A DNA stretch of 64,000 nucleotides from Paenibacillus alvei DSM 29 (GCF_000293805.1 NZ_AMBZ01000003.1:651172-715171); one strand, 5' to 3'; shown: positions 18,891 through 28,757, counted from the stretch's first letter. Translations and numbers: made by a program. Notes: generated by a model from the letters alone, not told the origin.

Positions 18891-19834
18891 CTACATGGAT
18901 TCCCCGGCACGAGCGCGTGAGCCGAAGCGGGCAGTAATCGTCTCCTCTAAGGTTTGCATAAAGGCTTCTGCCGCATGCGACATATAGCGGCCTTCTCGAT
19001 AAGCGATGACGAGTGTGCGGGAGGGCCTGCCTGTCAACGGGATATATGCCGGAACGAACTCACTTCGTGGAGCAGTTGCGATAAATGACGGCACTAAAGC
19101 GACACCCATCCCAGCAGCTACAAGGGATTGTACGGTCTCAATATTTGTGCTTTCGAACACAACATTTGGTGTAAAACCGGCGTCTTGGCAGAGCCGAACG
19201 GTAATTTGTCTAAATCCTTGACCGCGCTTCAATAAAATAAAGGGCTCATCAAGCAGATCGGATAGAGAAACAGGAGTTGCTTTGGAGCCCCCACTTTGCT
19301 GGACAGCAAGACGGTGCTGCGGAGGTACAGCGAGCAAAATCTCCTCCTCAACTACAGGCCGATAAGTGAGAGAATCGTCAGTCAGTGGCAAAGATAACAG
19401 GCACAGATCATTTTTGCCTTGTGCAGTCATTCGCTCAAGGTTGGAAGTTGAAGTGTCTTCAACAAGTACTAAATCAATGGCCGGGTAGCGCTGATGGAAT
19501 TGCGGAAGCACGTGAGGGAGAATATGAGAGCCGGTTATCGGCATCGTCCCGATGACAACCTTTCCTTTTTCGTTTGGCTTATATCGGCCATTTCGTTTTT
19601 GAGTTGTTCCATTGCATCGAGCATTTTCTGCGCGCGGTCAACAAATACCTCTCCAGCATGGGTTAGTTCCACTGAATTGGTCGTGCGTTGAAACAAAAGG
19701 ACGCCGATTTCCTTCTCCAGTTTCGACAGTTGCTGGCTTAACGACGGCTGTGCAATATGCAGCTTCTCCGCAGCCCGCGAGAAGTTCCGCTCTTGTGCAA
19801 TTTGTACAGCATAGAGCAGCTGTCTAAATTCCAT
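18891..19834 (-). CDS. LysR-family transcriptional regulator; one frameshift
   Basis: About 313 residues across a shift. The N-terminal winged helix-turn-helix holds N-F-S-R-A-A-E-K-L-H-I-A-Q-P-S-L-S-Q-Q and L-F-Q-R-T; the C-terminal part is a LysR substrate-binding domain (I-G-T-M-P-I-T-G-S-H after repair; G-M-G-V-A-L-V-P-S). One extra A in the minus-strand run at 19566-19570 gives K-K-G-K-V-V-I-G-T, the usual linker-to-domain sequence. It is divergent from leuC with a perfect T-N11-A box between, suggesting autoregulation and perhaps control of leuCD. The effector is unknown. Confidence 0.88.
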
Positions 19835-19862
19835 GTCCGTTCATCCTCCTTATTGAACTGTT

Positions 19863-19877
19863 ATAGGTTAAACCTAT
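19863..19877. promoter_or_regulatory. LysR-type operator (T-N11-A box)
   Basis: ATAGGTTAAACCTAT is a perfect 7-1-7 inverted repeat with the T-N11-A spacing of LysR binding sites. It begins 29 bases before the lysR start codon and upstream of leuC, where divergent LysR operators normally lie. Confidence 0.75.
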
Positions 19878-19898
19878 TATATTTATAGATATTATATC

Positions 19899-19928
19899 TT
19901 GGATCAATGAATAAGGAAATGCTATATT
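19899..19928 (+). promoter_or_regulatory. Possible leuC promoter
   Basis: TTGGAT (19899-19904) and TATATT (19923-19928) are separated by 18 bases and lie about 55 bases before the leuC ATG. The boxes are imperfect. Confidence 0.4.
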
Positions 19929-19981
19929 TGGTGGCAAGAGAAATAGAGAGAGAAGCGTAAAATCGCGGAGAGGTGAAGGAA

Positions 19982-21406
19982 ATGACGACAAAGAAGACCA
20001 TGTACGAAAAGATTTGGGATCGGCACGTCATTGTTCAAGAGGAAGGCAAACCGAGCATTTTGTACATTGATTTGCATTTGGTGCACGAGGTAACATCCCC
20101 CCAGGCCTTTGAGGGATTGCGTATGAGCGGCCGCAAGGTAAGACGTCCGGATCTTACTTTTGCAACGATGGATCATAATGTACCAACGAAGGATCGCTTC
20201 AATATAGCAGATCCAATCTCGAAGCAGCAAATTGATACCCTATCACAGAACTGTGCAGATTTCGATGTCACTCTGTTCGACCTGAACAGCATTGACCAAG
20301 GTGTCGTGCACGTTATGGGACCTGAGCTTGGTCTCACTCATCCTGGAAAAACAATTGTATGCGGAGACAGCCATACATCTACACATGGTGCATTCGGTGC
20401 TCTTGCATTCGGTATCGGCACAAGTGAGGTTGAGCATGTGCTTGCAACTCAATGCTTGCAGCAAGCGAAGTCGAAGACGATGGAAGTACGCTTCGTTGGC
20501 AAACGTAAGCCAGGCGTTACTGCGAAGGACATGATCTTGAGCTTCATTGCACAAAATGGGACTGATTTTGCAACAGGCTATGTGATTGAATATACAGGTG
20601 AAGCAATTCGGGAATTAACGATGGAAGAAAGAATGACAGTGTGCAACATGTCCATTGAAGCGGGTGCCCGTGCCGGACTTATCGCTCCAGACGATACAAC
20701 CTTCCAATACTTGCGCGATCGTCAATATGTACCGAAAGGTGAGGCTTTCGAAGCCGCGATTGCAGAGTGGAAGGGCTATGTAACGGATGAAGGGGCTTCT
20801 TATGATCTTGTCGTTGAAGTGGATATGGATCAGCTAATCCCACAAGTGACATGGGGAACTAGCCCAGGTATGGGTACCGATATTACGTCGAATGTGCCAA
20901 ACCCTGTTGATTTTGCAACTGAAAATGAACGCAAAGCTGCTGAGAAAGCGCTTGAGTATATGGATTTAAAACCTGGAACGCCAATGACTGATATTGCGGT
21001 CGATTACGTGTTTATCGGCTCCTGTACGAATGGGCGCATTGAAGATTTGCGTGCAGCTGCAGAGGTAGCTAGAGGCTACAAGGTAAAAGAGAAGGTCACG
21101 GCCATCGTCGTTCCAGGATCTGGTCGAGTTAAGCTTCAAGCGGAAAAGGAAGGATTGGATCAAATATTCGTGGATGCAGGCTTCGAATGGCGCGATGCCG
21201 GATGCAGCATGTGCCTCGCAATGAACCCGGATGTGCTTCAGCCAGGACAGCGCTGTGCATCGACTTCCAACCGCAACTTTGAAGGGCGTCAGGGGCGCGG
21301 TGGCCGTACACATCTGGTATCGCCAGCAATGGCGGCAGCTGCGGCAATCAAGGGGCACTTTGTTGATGTGCGCAATTGGGAAATTAAAGCGGAAGTATTG
21401 AACTAA
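19982..21406 (+). CDS. leuC: 3-isopropylmalate dehydratase, large subunit
   Basis: 474 residues from the ATG at 19982 with GGAGAGG eight bases before it; the GTG nine bases upstream is less well placed. Aconitase-fold enzyme isomerising 2- to 3-isopropylmalate in leucine synthesis. The 4Fe-4S ligands are in F-I-G-S-C-T-N-G-R (one Cys) and G-C-S-M-C-L-A-M-N (two Cys). Other blocks: [10 protein letters not shown] and [11 protein letters not shown]. It is followed 14 bases later by leuD. No leuA or leuB is in the window. Confidence 0.98.
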   Translation: MTTKKTMYEKIWDRHVIVQEEGKPSILYIDLHLVHEVTSPQAFEGLRMSGRKVRRPDLTFATMDHNVPTKDRFNIADPISKQQIDTLSQNCADFDVTLFDLNSIDQGVVHVMGPELGLTHPGKTIVCGDSHTSTHGAFGALAFGIGTSEVEHVLATQCLQQAKSKTMEVRFVGKRKPGVTAKDMILSFIAQNGTDFATGYVIEYTGEAIRELTMEERMTVCNMSIEAGARAGLIAPDDTTFQYLRDRQYVPKGEAFEAAIAEWKGYVTDEGASYDLVVEVDMDQLIPQVTWGTSPGMGTDITSNVPNPVDFATENERKAAEKALEYMDLKPGTPMTDIAVDYVFIGSCTNGRIEDLRAAAEVARGYKVKEKVTAIVVPGSGRVKLQAEKEGLDQIFVDAGFEWRDAGCSMCLAMNPDVLQPGQRCASTSNRNFEGRQGRGGRTHLVSPAMAAAAAIKGHFVDVRNWEIKAEVLN

Positions 21407-21420
21407 GGGAGGAACGAACG

Positions 21421-22032
21421 ATGCAACCATTTACATCCATGAATGGTCTTGTTGCCCCAGTCGATCGGGTCAACGTAGATACAGATGCTATCATTCCGAA
21501 GCAATTTTTGAAGCGTATTGAACGGAGCGGATTCGGACAGTTCTTGTTCTATGAATGGAGATTTGATGAGGACGGCAACGTTATCCCTTCGTTCACGTTG
21601 AATCAGCCACAATATGATGGAGCTTCCGTCCTGCTGTCCCGCGCGAATTTTGGCTGCGGCTCATCTCGTGAGCATGCGCCATGGGCGATTCTCGATTATG
21701 GCTTCCGTTGTGTCATCGCTCCATCCTTCGCAGATATATTTTACAATAACTGCTTCAAGAATGGCATCTTACCTATTAAGCTGTCGGAAGAGCAGGTTGA
21801 TGAGCTGTTTCGCCGTGCTGCAGAGAAGGCAGGGTATCGGTTAGAAGTGAATTTAGAAGAGAAGACAATTACAGATGCTTATGGCTTGAGCTACGCCTTC
21901 GATTTGGATGAGCATCGCCGTCAATTTTTGCTGCAAGGTCTCGATGATATCGGACTGACACTGAAGCATGAAGATGCAATTACGGCATACGAAGCTGCAA
22001 ACGCAGCCCGTGTTGCTTACCCAATGGTATAA
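21421..22032 (+). CDS. leuD: 3-isopropylmalate dehydratase, small subunit
   Basis: 203 residues, standard length. The swivelling domain partner of LeuC. It has [13 protein letters not shown] near the start, [11 protein letters not shown] and [22 protein letters not shown] ribosome site precedes the ATG. A terminator follows, so leuCD form a two-gene operon. Confidence 0.98.
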   Translation: MQPFTSMNGLVAPVDRVNVDTDAIIPKQFLKRIERSGFGQFLFYEWRFDEDGNVIPSFTLNQPQYDGASVLLSRANFGCGSSREHAPWAILDYGFRCVIAPSFADIFYNNCFKNGILPIKLSEEQVDELFRRAAEKAGYRLEVNLEEKTITDAYGLSYAFDLDEHRRQFLLQGLDDIGLTLKHEDAITAYEAANAARVAYPMV

Positions 22033-22058
22033 TTGAACGGCAAGATAGCAGTGTATAA

Positions 22059-22095
22059 AATCCCTGGATCGCTGTAGCGAACCGGGGATTTTTTT
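22059..22095 (+). terminator. Terminator of leuCD
   Basis: AATCCCTGGATCGC pairs with GCGAACCGGGGATT across a TGTA loop with a few mismatches; seven T follow. Confidence 0.85.
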
Positions 22096-22594
22096 AGCGA
22101 TCAAGGTCGCTGGCTTTCGTGTGGCAAGTTGTGTAAAGCGCATGTCGGATCAAAAGGTTGCTACATACATGAATAATTTGCTCGATGAGTGCTTTTAAAG
22201 AGCCGATTCCTTCCGAGGAGATGCTGGAACAAATACCTGGAATGTAAGATGAACTGCGGAGACCCCTGTTTTCATTATTTCTGCAGTAAAGAAGTAGCAT
22301 GTGTTCAGTAGACCCATTTTCTATTTGCACTTTTTGTATGATCAGGCACGAAATAGTGAACCGTCTATTTTTGGTTGTTACGTATCCTGTCAATATTTAT
22401 GTTCAAATGTGCAACTTTTGTCTTGCCATGGGGGAGTAGGTGTTTTACATTTAATACGAGGGATATTTTAGCAGATTATTTTTAGCCAAAAAATGTAGAA
22501 AACACGCAACTTTTGTACTTTTTATACGTCTAATAATACGTCCGTTCTTAATAGACAAATAGAATAGTGCGGAACATGACGAAAGGATGTAGAG
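22096..22594. other. AT-rich intergenic region, 500 bases, no convincing gene
   Basis: A 99-codon frame on the minus strand (22094-22393) starts with TTG, lacks a ribosome site and shows no recognisable features, so I do not call it. The 11-base sequence GCAACTTTTGT occurs twice, at 22411 and 22506, in front of the amidase gene. TTGTAC and TAATAC near 22514-22540 could be promoter parts but are only 15 bases apart. Confidence 0.5.
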
Positions 22595-24082
22595 GTGAAG
22601 ATGCAGAAAAAACAAAAATTTGCGGTTGGATTGCTATTGATGCTGTTATGTTTAGTGTTTCCTTCGATGGGACAAGCTGCGCCTGATACAAGCTTGTACT
22701 TAAATGGGAATTCTTTGGCCTTGCCAGAGAACATTTCAATGCTGAACAATTCGGTCATGGTCCCGATTCGCGTCGTTTCCGAGGAGTTGGGTTATAAGGT
22801 TGATTGGAATCAGAAGGCGAAGACGGTAGCTATAAATGATAATAGCAGAAGCTTGAATCTCACCGTCAATCAGAAGACGGCGACAGTTGATAACAAAGAT
22901 GTTACACTCGTTGCACCTCCGATTATTAAGAGCGATATTGCGCTTGTCCCACTTCGTTTTATCGGCGAAAATATGGGACTGAAGGTAGACTGGGATAATT
23001 CTACCAAATCGGTGTATATGTTTACATCCGAAGAGGTGGTGACGCCTCCAACTACCAATCCGGGCAATGACTCGTCATCAGACAATGGCACGGGAGGCTC
23101 TGGCGAAGAGCAAGTGAAGCCAGACAGCAATCATGCAGTTGTTACGGATTTCTCATTTGACATTAACCAATTACATATCGCATTAGATCATAATGTAAGA
23201 CCGAGCATTACGACAATGGATAGCCCTGACCGGGTTGTTATTGACTTGCCGAATGCAGTGTTTTCGGATCAATTTTATGAGAAATACAGTTTCAAACAGG
23301 ATGGGCAAGGGGAATATGTAGTATCAGATTACCCAGATGTTCAGCGAATTCGCTTTGCAATGTTCAGTGACAAACCGAACACCGTGCGTTTCGTAATCGA
23401 TGCAAGCTATCCATTGAATGGCAACGTCACACTGAATGATCAAGGTCTGACAACAATCGCGCTGTCGCAAGCCGACGGGAATAATGGCAACAACAATGGC
23501 GGTACAACGAAACCGCCAGTTACACCAAATAAGCCGAATGGTACGTATACCGTTGTCATTGATGCCGGTCATGGAGGCAAGGATTCCGGTGCGATCAGCT
23601 TGACCAAGAAGACGGAAAAGGACTTTACTTTGGCACTTGCCTTGAAAGTCGGAGAGTTACTTCGTAAAGAAGAAAAGATCAATCTTGTTATGACGCGCGA
23701 AGACGATTCATTCCCTGAATTATCGGATCGTTCATCGCTTGCGAACAAAATTGGTGCGGATATATTCGTATCGATACATGGAAACAGTGCGAAAAATAGC
23801 CCTTCTGTAACAGGTACGGAGACGTTCTATTATCACAAGAGCAGCGAAGCACTTGCCAAGACGTTGCATAAAAATTTATTGAATGGAACGCAATTTAAGG
23901 ATCGGGGTATCAAATTTGGAGATCTCCATGTCGTTCGAGAAACGAAGATGCCGTCGGCTCTGCTCGAAATAGGCTTTTTAACGAGTACGAATGACGAACC
24001 TCAGATGTTCGATGAGCAGTTCCAATGGCGCGTTGCAGAGAACATTGTCAAAGGAATTAAAGAATATTTGGGCGTATCCTGA
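22595..24082 (+). CDS. Exported N-acetylmuramoyl-L-alanine amidase with copper-amine-oxidase-N and AMIN domains
   Basis: 495 residues from a GTG with AAAGGA seven bases upstream (an ATG two codons later is possible). A signal peptide (about 1-28) ends G-Q-A-A. Two copper-amine-oxidase N-type repeats follow (about 35-145, with V-M-V-P-I-R-V-V-S and A-L-V-P-L-R-F-I-G), then a Gly/Ser linker, an AMIN domain (about 180-295) and Amidase_3 (about 315-495). Zinc and catalytic residues: I-D-A-G-H-G-G, V-S-I-H-G-N and L-L-E-I-G-F-L. It would cleave the lactyl-alanine bond of peptidoglycan outside the cell. Domain order is common in Paenibacillus amidases. Confidence 0.93.
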   Translation: MKMQKKQKFAVGLLLMLLCLVFPSMGQAAPDTSLYLNGNSLALPENISMLNNSVMVPIRVVSEELGYKVDWNQKAKTVAINDNSRSLNLTVNQKTATVDNKDVTLVAPPIIKSDIALVPLRFIGENMGLKVDWDNSTKSVYMFTSEEVVTPPTTNPGNDSSSDNGTGGSGEEQVKPDSNHAVVTDFSFDINQLHIALDHNVRPSITTMDSPDRVVIDLPNAVFSDQFYEKYSFKQDGQGEYVVSDYPDVQRIRFAMFSDKPNTVRFVIDASYPLNGNVTLNDQGLTTIALSQADGNNGNNNGGTTKPPVTPNKPNGTYTVVIDAGHGGKDSGAISLTKKTEKDFTLALALKVGELLRKEEKINLVMTREDDSFPELSDRSSLANKIGADIFVSIHGNSAKNSPSVTGTETFYYHKSSEALAKTLHKNLLNGTQFKDRGIKFGDLHVVRETKMPSALLEIGFLTSTNDEPQMFDEQFQWRVAENIVKGIKEYLGVS

Positions 24083-24146
24083 TTCCTGATAATGCAACCT
24101 TTTGCAGACTGTAGCGTTATGAACGATGTAAAGGAGGTCATGATTG

Positions 24147-24746
24147 ATGAAGACACGCAAATGGTGGGCGCTGGCAGCAGTAGTACTATCCATTACAATT
24201 ATAAGTGCATGTGGCGCAAAGCCAACGACGAATGGAGCTCAGCCAGATCAACCAACAGCAGAACAACCGACGACAGAAAAGCCGTCCGGGGAGACGACAC
24301 AACCTGAGCAGCCAATAACAGACAACAACACCAATGGAGAATCCAAAGCTGACAAAAAGGAGCAAACGCTCGATGTCTACGTTTCGGATGACCAATTGAT
24401 GGAGCTGAAAAGCTACAAAAAGAAGATTCAGTTTGCAAATGATAATGAAAAATATCAGGCTGCGTTAGAAGCATTACAATCGTCTGATAATGACAAGGAC
24501 ATTCCATTATGGAAAAGCATCGACTTTAAATCCGTAAAAATGGAGAATGGTACGCTTGTCATTGATATTCATATTACGGAAGAGGGCCATCTTGGCGCTG
24601 GAGGCGAACAGTTCGCGTTAGAGTCTCTCACGAAGACGATGTTCCAATTCGATGAAGTAAAGGCAATTGATATTCTGGTAGACGGAAAATCAGATGAAAG
24701 CTTGATGGGACATGTAACCTTGGATCATCCAATTAAGCGTCCTTAA
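24147..24746 (+). CDS. GerM-domain lipoprotein
   Basis: 199 residues. AAGGAGG lies nine bases before the ATG. The signal peptide ends in a lipobox I-S-A-C (Cys near residue 21), followed by a Pro/Thr/Glu-rich spacer (about 25-70) and a GerM-like domain beginning L-D-V-Y-V-S-D-D-Q and ending F-D-E-V-K-A-I-D-I-L-V-D-G. GerM domains occur in Bacillus spore germination/cortex proteins and in cell-envelope lipoproteins. Placement between a cell-wall amidase and an SLH protein suggests an envelope role. Confidence 0.85.
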   Translation: MKTRKWWALAAVVLSITIISACGAKPTTNGAQPDQPTAEQPTTEKPSGETTQPEQPITDNNTNGESKADKKEQTLDVYVSDDQLMELKSYKKKIQFANDNEKYQAALEALQSSDNDKDIPLWKSIDFKSVKMENGTLVIDIHITEEGHLGAGGEQFALESLTKTMFQFDEVKAIDILVDGKSDESLMGHVTLDHPIKRP

Positions 24747-24795
24747 AAAGAACGAAACGTGTTAGAAAAACAAAATAATACCAGTAATTATTCGA

Positions 24796-24826
24796 GAACA
24801 GGGGCAGGAATTGCCCCTGTTCTTGT
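24796..24826 (+). terminator. Terminator after the GerM lipoprotein gene
   Basis: A perfect 11-base stem (GAACAGGGGCA/TGCCCCTGTTC) with a five-base loop; the T-tract is short (TTCTTGT). Confidence 0.7.
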
Positions 24827-24873
24827 CGAAAAAGAACATCTTACGAGGAAATTTATGTGGAAGGGGATGCACC

Positions 24874-27642
24874 ATGCAATCAAATAAAAAACCACGTGTG
24901 CGCAAAGCACGTGCCTTAACAAGTGCGTTATTGGCCGTATCCATGATGCTGACAACTATGCAATTTGCTATGGCAGCGGAGTCGAATTCGGCTACGAAGA
25001 CGAATCAAGTAACATCAACCTCGAATACAAGTCCGATATTCAGCGATGTTAAGCTTGGTTATTGGGCAGAAAAACATATACATAAGCTTGCTGCATTGGG
25101 TGTTCTTAAGGGGGATAACGGGAAGTTCCGTCCCGGAGATGCTGTAACACAACAAGAAGCGATCGCAATGGCTATTCGCTACATGGGGCTGGAGGGTGAA
25201 CTTAATTCTACAGATTCCGTAGCCCTTCCTGCTGATTTTAAAGTAGGCACTTATTTCAAGCCATATATCGTTCTTGCACTTCAAAAAGGGCTTTTGGACA
25301 AAAATGAACTTGCAAATCCAGATAAGAAGCAAGCATGGGGCGATAAGAAGGCAACTCGTGAATGGGTAACGAAAATATTGGTTCGTGCAGTCGGCAAGCA
25401 AGCGGATGCGGAACGTGCGATGAGCAAAAAAACAACGTTTGCTGACAATAGTAAAATTAGTGCTACTGCATTGGGTTATGTCAACACAGCAGTTGATCTT
25501 GAATTGACAACTGGATTGACTGGCAATCGTTTTGATCCTCAAGGCAATGTAACCCGTGCGCAGCTCGCAACGTTTTTCAGCCGCGGAGAAAAAGTGTACA
25601 AGGTGAAGCATGCTTCCGAGGCACTCGGTTATGTAATGAGCATGAATGATCAAGAGATGCGTCTCTACACGGAGGATGGCAAATCAGTATCCTACCGCTG
25701 CGACAGCAAAACGATGTACTATAAAACAGACAGCGAGCAGGCGATCAAGGCTTCCGAGATCGGGTTATATATGAAAATCCGAGTTGTTGTACAATCGGGG
25801 AATGCGACTTATATTGAATTGATTGACGCAGAGCCGAAGGTGGAGACGTCTACCGTTAAGCTGAGATACGTTGCGCCTTCAGAGAAGAAGCTGTACTTTA
25901 CGAGAGATGGCTCTGATGCATTGTCTGATATTGTGTATGACAGCAGCGCGACAGTATTCAAAGATGCCAGCGGCAACACGATCGAGCCTTCCAAGCTGGT
26001 TACGGACAGTGAGCTTGTTATCAAGCGGGAGACATTTACGAATGAACGCAAAATCATTGAGGTGCAGATTAAATCGGGACCAATCAATAAGTCTGCTAAA
26101 GGGACAATCACTTCGGTAGATGCTAAAAACCGTTCGGTTACGATCAAATCCGAGAGTGGAGAAAGCGAAACATACACGGTTGCAGAGGGCGCTTACGTAC
26201 GGTATAAGGATCAATTGTTGTCCGGGCTTAGCAGTCTCAAGGAAAATGATAAAGTCAATTATACGGTGAAGAATAGCGTCATCACTGAAATCGAATTGAT
26301 GAACGCTCAACAATTGACCATCACGGGAACCTTGTATGAAAAAGGTACGTCGAAAACCAGCATTACGATCCGAAAAGAAGACAATAGGTTGGAAGCGAAA
26401 TTGCTTGCGCGTGAAGTAACGATTGATATTGATGGCATGAAAAATCCTTCCTTCGATGATATCGTAGCTGGTGAATACGGGGATCGTGTAGAATTAACGC
26501 TAAACAGCGATGATCTCGTTACGAACATTAAGGTCATGAACCGGAAGGCCGAAATGTTAATTGGAGCTACGGTTGTAGATTACGATAGAGGGAACAATTT
26601 GTTGATGGTGATGGACGAGCGCAAAGAGCCGCATGCTTTCAAGTTGACAAATGAAACGCGTTTTGAGAACAACGGAGTTAAGGTTGCAGTTGATGATATC
26701 GCGAGTCAATTAAAAGATGGCAAGCGTAAGGTTAACATTCAATATACAGCCAAAAATGCGCTCCTTGTGCAGTTTGTCAACAAGTTTGAAGGGACGTTTG
26801 TCTTTGCTAGCTCAACCGCTAAGACGGTGACGATGAAGCTTGCCAATGGGCAGACGGTTACGCTGCCGTATAAGAGCAACACACTTAGTGTTGAAAAATA
26901 TGGAAAAAGCGGCGTTTCATTGAATGATGTGAATAATGGTGATACAATTGTAGCTTACTTCACTGATGATCAGTCTTCAGTAACATCACTTGCCGTTCGT
27001 CAAACCCTGCAGTTTGAGGTTGCGTCTCGTGATGCAGCGAAGTATCGCATGCGCTTGCGCTCCAACGGTTCAACAATCGAGGAATTCTATGTAGGCAGTG
27101 CAACGATTTATGATTTGAACAACAACAAGATCAAGATTGCAGACTTGAAGGATAATGACTATGTCAATGTTGTATTGGACGGACGCTCTATCGTGGAGGT
27201 GCGTCAAGTTCAAGTTACATACGGTCGAGTAGAGTCTGTAGATACGAACAACGGTTCGATTCGTGTGCGCGACAATAGCGGTTCTTTGTCTGTCCACCAA
27301 GTAGGCAAGAACGCGCAAATTCAGGTTGATAATTCCTCGACATCGAATTTGAGCGCGTTGAAAGAAGGAGACCGTGTAGAGGTGCGCAAGGACACAAGCG
27401 ATCTTGCAGTTGTGAAGCTGATCAGCGGCGTGAAGCGCAGCTTCTGGCGTTATAATTCCAGTACGAGTGAATTGTACGTCAAACGCACCATGGCAGAAAA
27501 TAATTATATATTCAATGTTCATCCGAATGCATTTATTCATTCGAAGGGCGAGAAAATCAGCCTGTCTTCCATTAAAGAAGATACCGATATTATGTTGTAT
27601 ATGATTAAGGATCAGGTTGTTGAAATCGAGAAAGTGTCTTAA
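24874..27642 (+). CDS. Large S-layer-homology (SLH) protein
   Basis: 922 residues from the ATG with GGAAGGGG upstream. A long basic signal peptide (K-K-P-R-V-R-K-A-R, hydrophobic to about residue 35, A-M-A-A cleavage) leads to three SLH motifs at about 50-105 (F-S-D-V...W-A), 110-170 and 188-240 (F-A-D-N...G-L-T-G-N-R-F-D-P), which bind pyruvylated cell-wall polymer. The remaining 680 residues are beta-rich and show repeated units such as G-T-I-T-S-V-D-A-K-N-R-S-V and G-R-V-E-S-V-D-T-N-N-G-S-I, which look like consecutive small beta domains. No enzyme motif is seen. Flanked by terminators, so a single-gene unit. Confidence 0.9.
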   Translation: MQSNKKPRVRKARALTSALLAVSMMLTTMQFAMAAESNSATKTNQVTSTSNTSPIFSDVKLGYWAEKHIHKLAALGVLKGDNGKFRPGDAVTQQEAIAMAIRYMGLEGELNSTDSVALPADFKVGTYFKPYIVLALQKGLLDKNELANPDKKQAWGDKKATREWVTKILVRAVGKQADAERAMSKKTTFADNSKISATALGYVNTAVDLELTTGLTGNRFDPQGNVTRAQLATFFSRGEKVYKVKHASEALGYVMSMNDQEMRLYTEDGKSVSYRCDSKTMYYKTDSEQAIKASEIGLYMKIRVVVQSGNATYIELIDAEPKVETSTVKLRYVAPSEKKLYFTRDGSDALSDIVYDSSATVFKDASGNTIEPSKLVTDSELVIKRETFTNERKIIEVQIKSGPINKSAKGTITSVDAKNRSVTIKSESGESETYTVAEGAYVRYKDQLLSGLSSLKENDKVNYTVKNSVITEIELMNAQQLTITGTLYEKGTSKTSITIRKEDNRLEAKLLAREVTIDIDGMKNPSFDDIVAGEYGDRVELTLNSDDLVTNIKVMNRKAEMLIGATVVDYDRGNNLLMVMDERKEPHAFKLTNETRFENNGVKVAVDDIASQLKDGKRKVNIQYTAKNALLVQFVNKFEGTFVFASSTAKTVTMKLANGQTVTLPYKSNTLSVEKYGKSGVSLNDVNNGDTIVAYFTDDQSSVTSLAVRQTLQFEVASRDAAKYRMRLRSNGSTIEEFYVGSATIYDLNNNKIKIADLKDNDYVNVVLDGRSIVEVRQVQVTYGRVESVDTNNGSIRVRDNSGSLSVHQVGKNAQIQVDNSSTSNLSALKEGDRVEVRKDTSDLAVVKLISGVKRSFWRYNSSTSELYVKRTMAENNYIFNVHPNAFIHSKGEKISLSSIKEDTDIMLYMIKDQVVEIEKVS

Positions 27643-27664
27643 ACTACGATTAGGTTCACTACGA

Positions 27665-27697
27665 GCCGTCTCACCTTTGCGGGTGAGGCGGTTTTTA
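27665..27697 (+). terminator. Terminator of the SLH gene
   Basis: CCGTCTCACC pairs with GGTGAGGCGG across a TTTGCG loop; five T follow. Confidence 0.85.
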
Positions 27698-27743
27698 GGT
27701 GAACCGTCAAGAAGAATGGATAGAAAGGTGAGGTGACTCCTAG

Positions 27744-28439
27744 ATGGCAACAAGTGTCCGCGTCCGTCATATTCTCGATACGATTGCTCAGATGTACCCT
27801 GATGCGCATTGCGAGTTGACTCACTCCAATCCGTTCGAATTGACAATTGCAGTCCTGTTGTCAGCCCAATGTACAGACGAGACGGTGAATAAGGTAACGG
27901 CCACGCTGTTCCAAAAGTATAAATCACCGGAGGATTATTTAGCTGTTCCACTCGAAGAGCTGGAATCGGATATTCGTCGAATTGGTTTGTTCCGCAACAA
28001 GGCGAAAAATATTCAGAAGCTATGCCAAATTCTCATTGATAAATACAGTGGTGAAGTACCTCGGGAGCACGCTCAATTGACAGAGCTTCCGGGTGTCGGC
28101 AGAAAGACGGCCAATGTGGTCGTTTCCAACGCCTTCGGTGTGCCTGCAATGGCAGTGGACACACATGTCGAGCGCGTCTCCAAGCGCTTGCGACTAGCTA
28201 ACGAAGACGATAGTGTGTTGGAAGTGGAGAAGAAGCTGATGCGAAAAATTCCTCGTGAAGAATGGACAATCACGCATCACCGGTTAATCTTTTTTGGACG
28301 TTATCATTGCAAAGCGCAATCCCCCCAATGTGACATTTGTCCGCTGCTAGATAGTTGTCGAGAGGGTAAAATACGTATGAAAGCGACCAAACCTAGAAAG
28401 ACTGGAAAATATAAGAACGTGGATGGGAGTCGGTCGTGA
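27744..28439 (+). CDS. nth: Endonuclease III
   Basis: 231 residues. A helix-hairpin-helix DNA glycosylase/AP lyase for oxidised pyrimidines. The HhH reads L-P-G-V-G-R-K-T-A with the catalytic Lys, then M-A-V-D-T-H-V with the catalytic Asp. The C-terminal 4Fe-4S site is CKAQSPQCDICPLLDSC (C-X6-C-X2-C-X5-C). An AGGTGAGG site is upstream. In Bacillus it follows dnaD; here it is about 20 kb from dnaD. Confidence 0.97.
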   Translation: MATSVRVRHILDTIAQMYPDAHCELTHSNPFELTIAVLLSAQCTDETVNKVTATLFQKYKSPEDYLAVPLEELESDIRRIGLFRNKAKNIQKLCQILIDKYSGEVPREHAQLTELPGVGRKTANVVVSNAFGVPAMAVDTHVERVSKRLRLANEDDSVLEVEKKLMRKIPREEWTITHHRLIFFGRYHCKAQSPQCDICPLLDSCREGKIRMKATKPRKTGKYKNVDGSRS

Positions 28440-28711
28440 TGAAATGTATTTCGGTATACACGAATGATTTTGAACAATTTTCTAATATTTATGAAAAAAT
28501 TATGCAAACACCTCTTCAAGAGGATGAAGAACGTGAAATTGACGGTGTTACGGTATATGCAGCTGGACAAGTCCCTGATCAGTATGTCGAACGTATGCGC
28601 CAAAAACGTGATGTTGTCGTTATGCGTGTGAAGGATGCAGGAATTACAATCCTGCAGCGCGGAGAACAATTCGAAATCATTCTCCCTGAACAGCAAAATA
28701 TGGTACACTAG
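28439..28711 (+). CDS. Small protein of unknown function, coupled to nth
   Basis: 90 residues; its ATG shares one base with the nth TGA (TGATG), so it is probably translated by re-initiation, with GGGAG upstream. The sequence is soluble and mixed alpha/beta (C-I-S-V-Y-T-N-D-F-E-Q-F at the start; V-V-V-M-R-V-K-D-A-G-I at the end). I do not recognise a family; it is not YpoC by appearance. A terminator follows directly. Confidence 0.7.
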   Translation: MKCISVYTNDFEQFSNIYEKIMQTPLQEDEEREIDGVTVYAAGQVPDQYVERMRQKRDVVVMRVKDAGITILQRGEQFEIILPEQQNMVH

Positions 28712-28712
28712 A

Positions 28713-28757
28713 AACCGAGTAGAAGGCAAAAAGAGGAAGCCGATTACTCGGTTTTTT
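28713..28757 (+). terminator. Terminator of the nth operon
   Basis: AACCGAGTA at 28713-28721 pairs with TACTCGGTT at 28745-28753, followed by a run of T. The loop is long (23 bases). Confidence 0.65.

Noticed and set aside
22094..22393. 99-codon minus-strand frame after leuD
   Set aside because: TTG start without ribosome site, unrecognisable sequence, overlaps the terminator region.
27070..27951. Minus-strand frame of 293 codons
   Set aside because: It runs antisense to the SLH protein and nth, both clearly coding; no family features or ribosome site.
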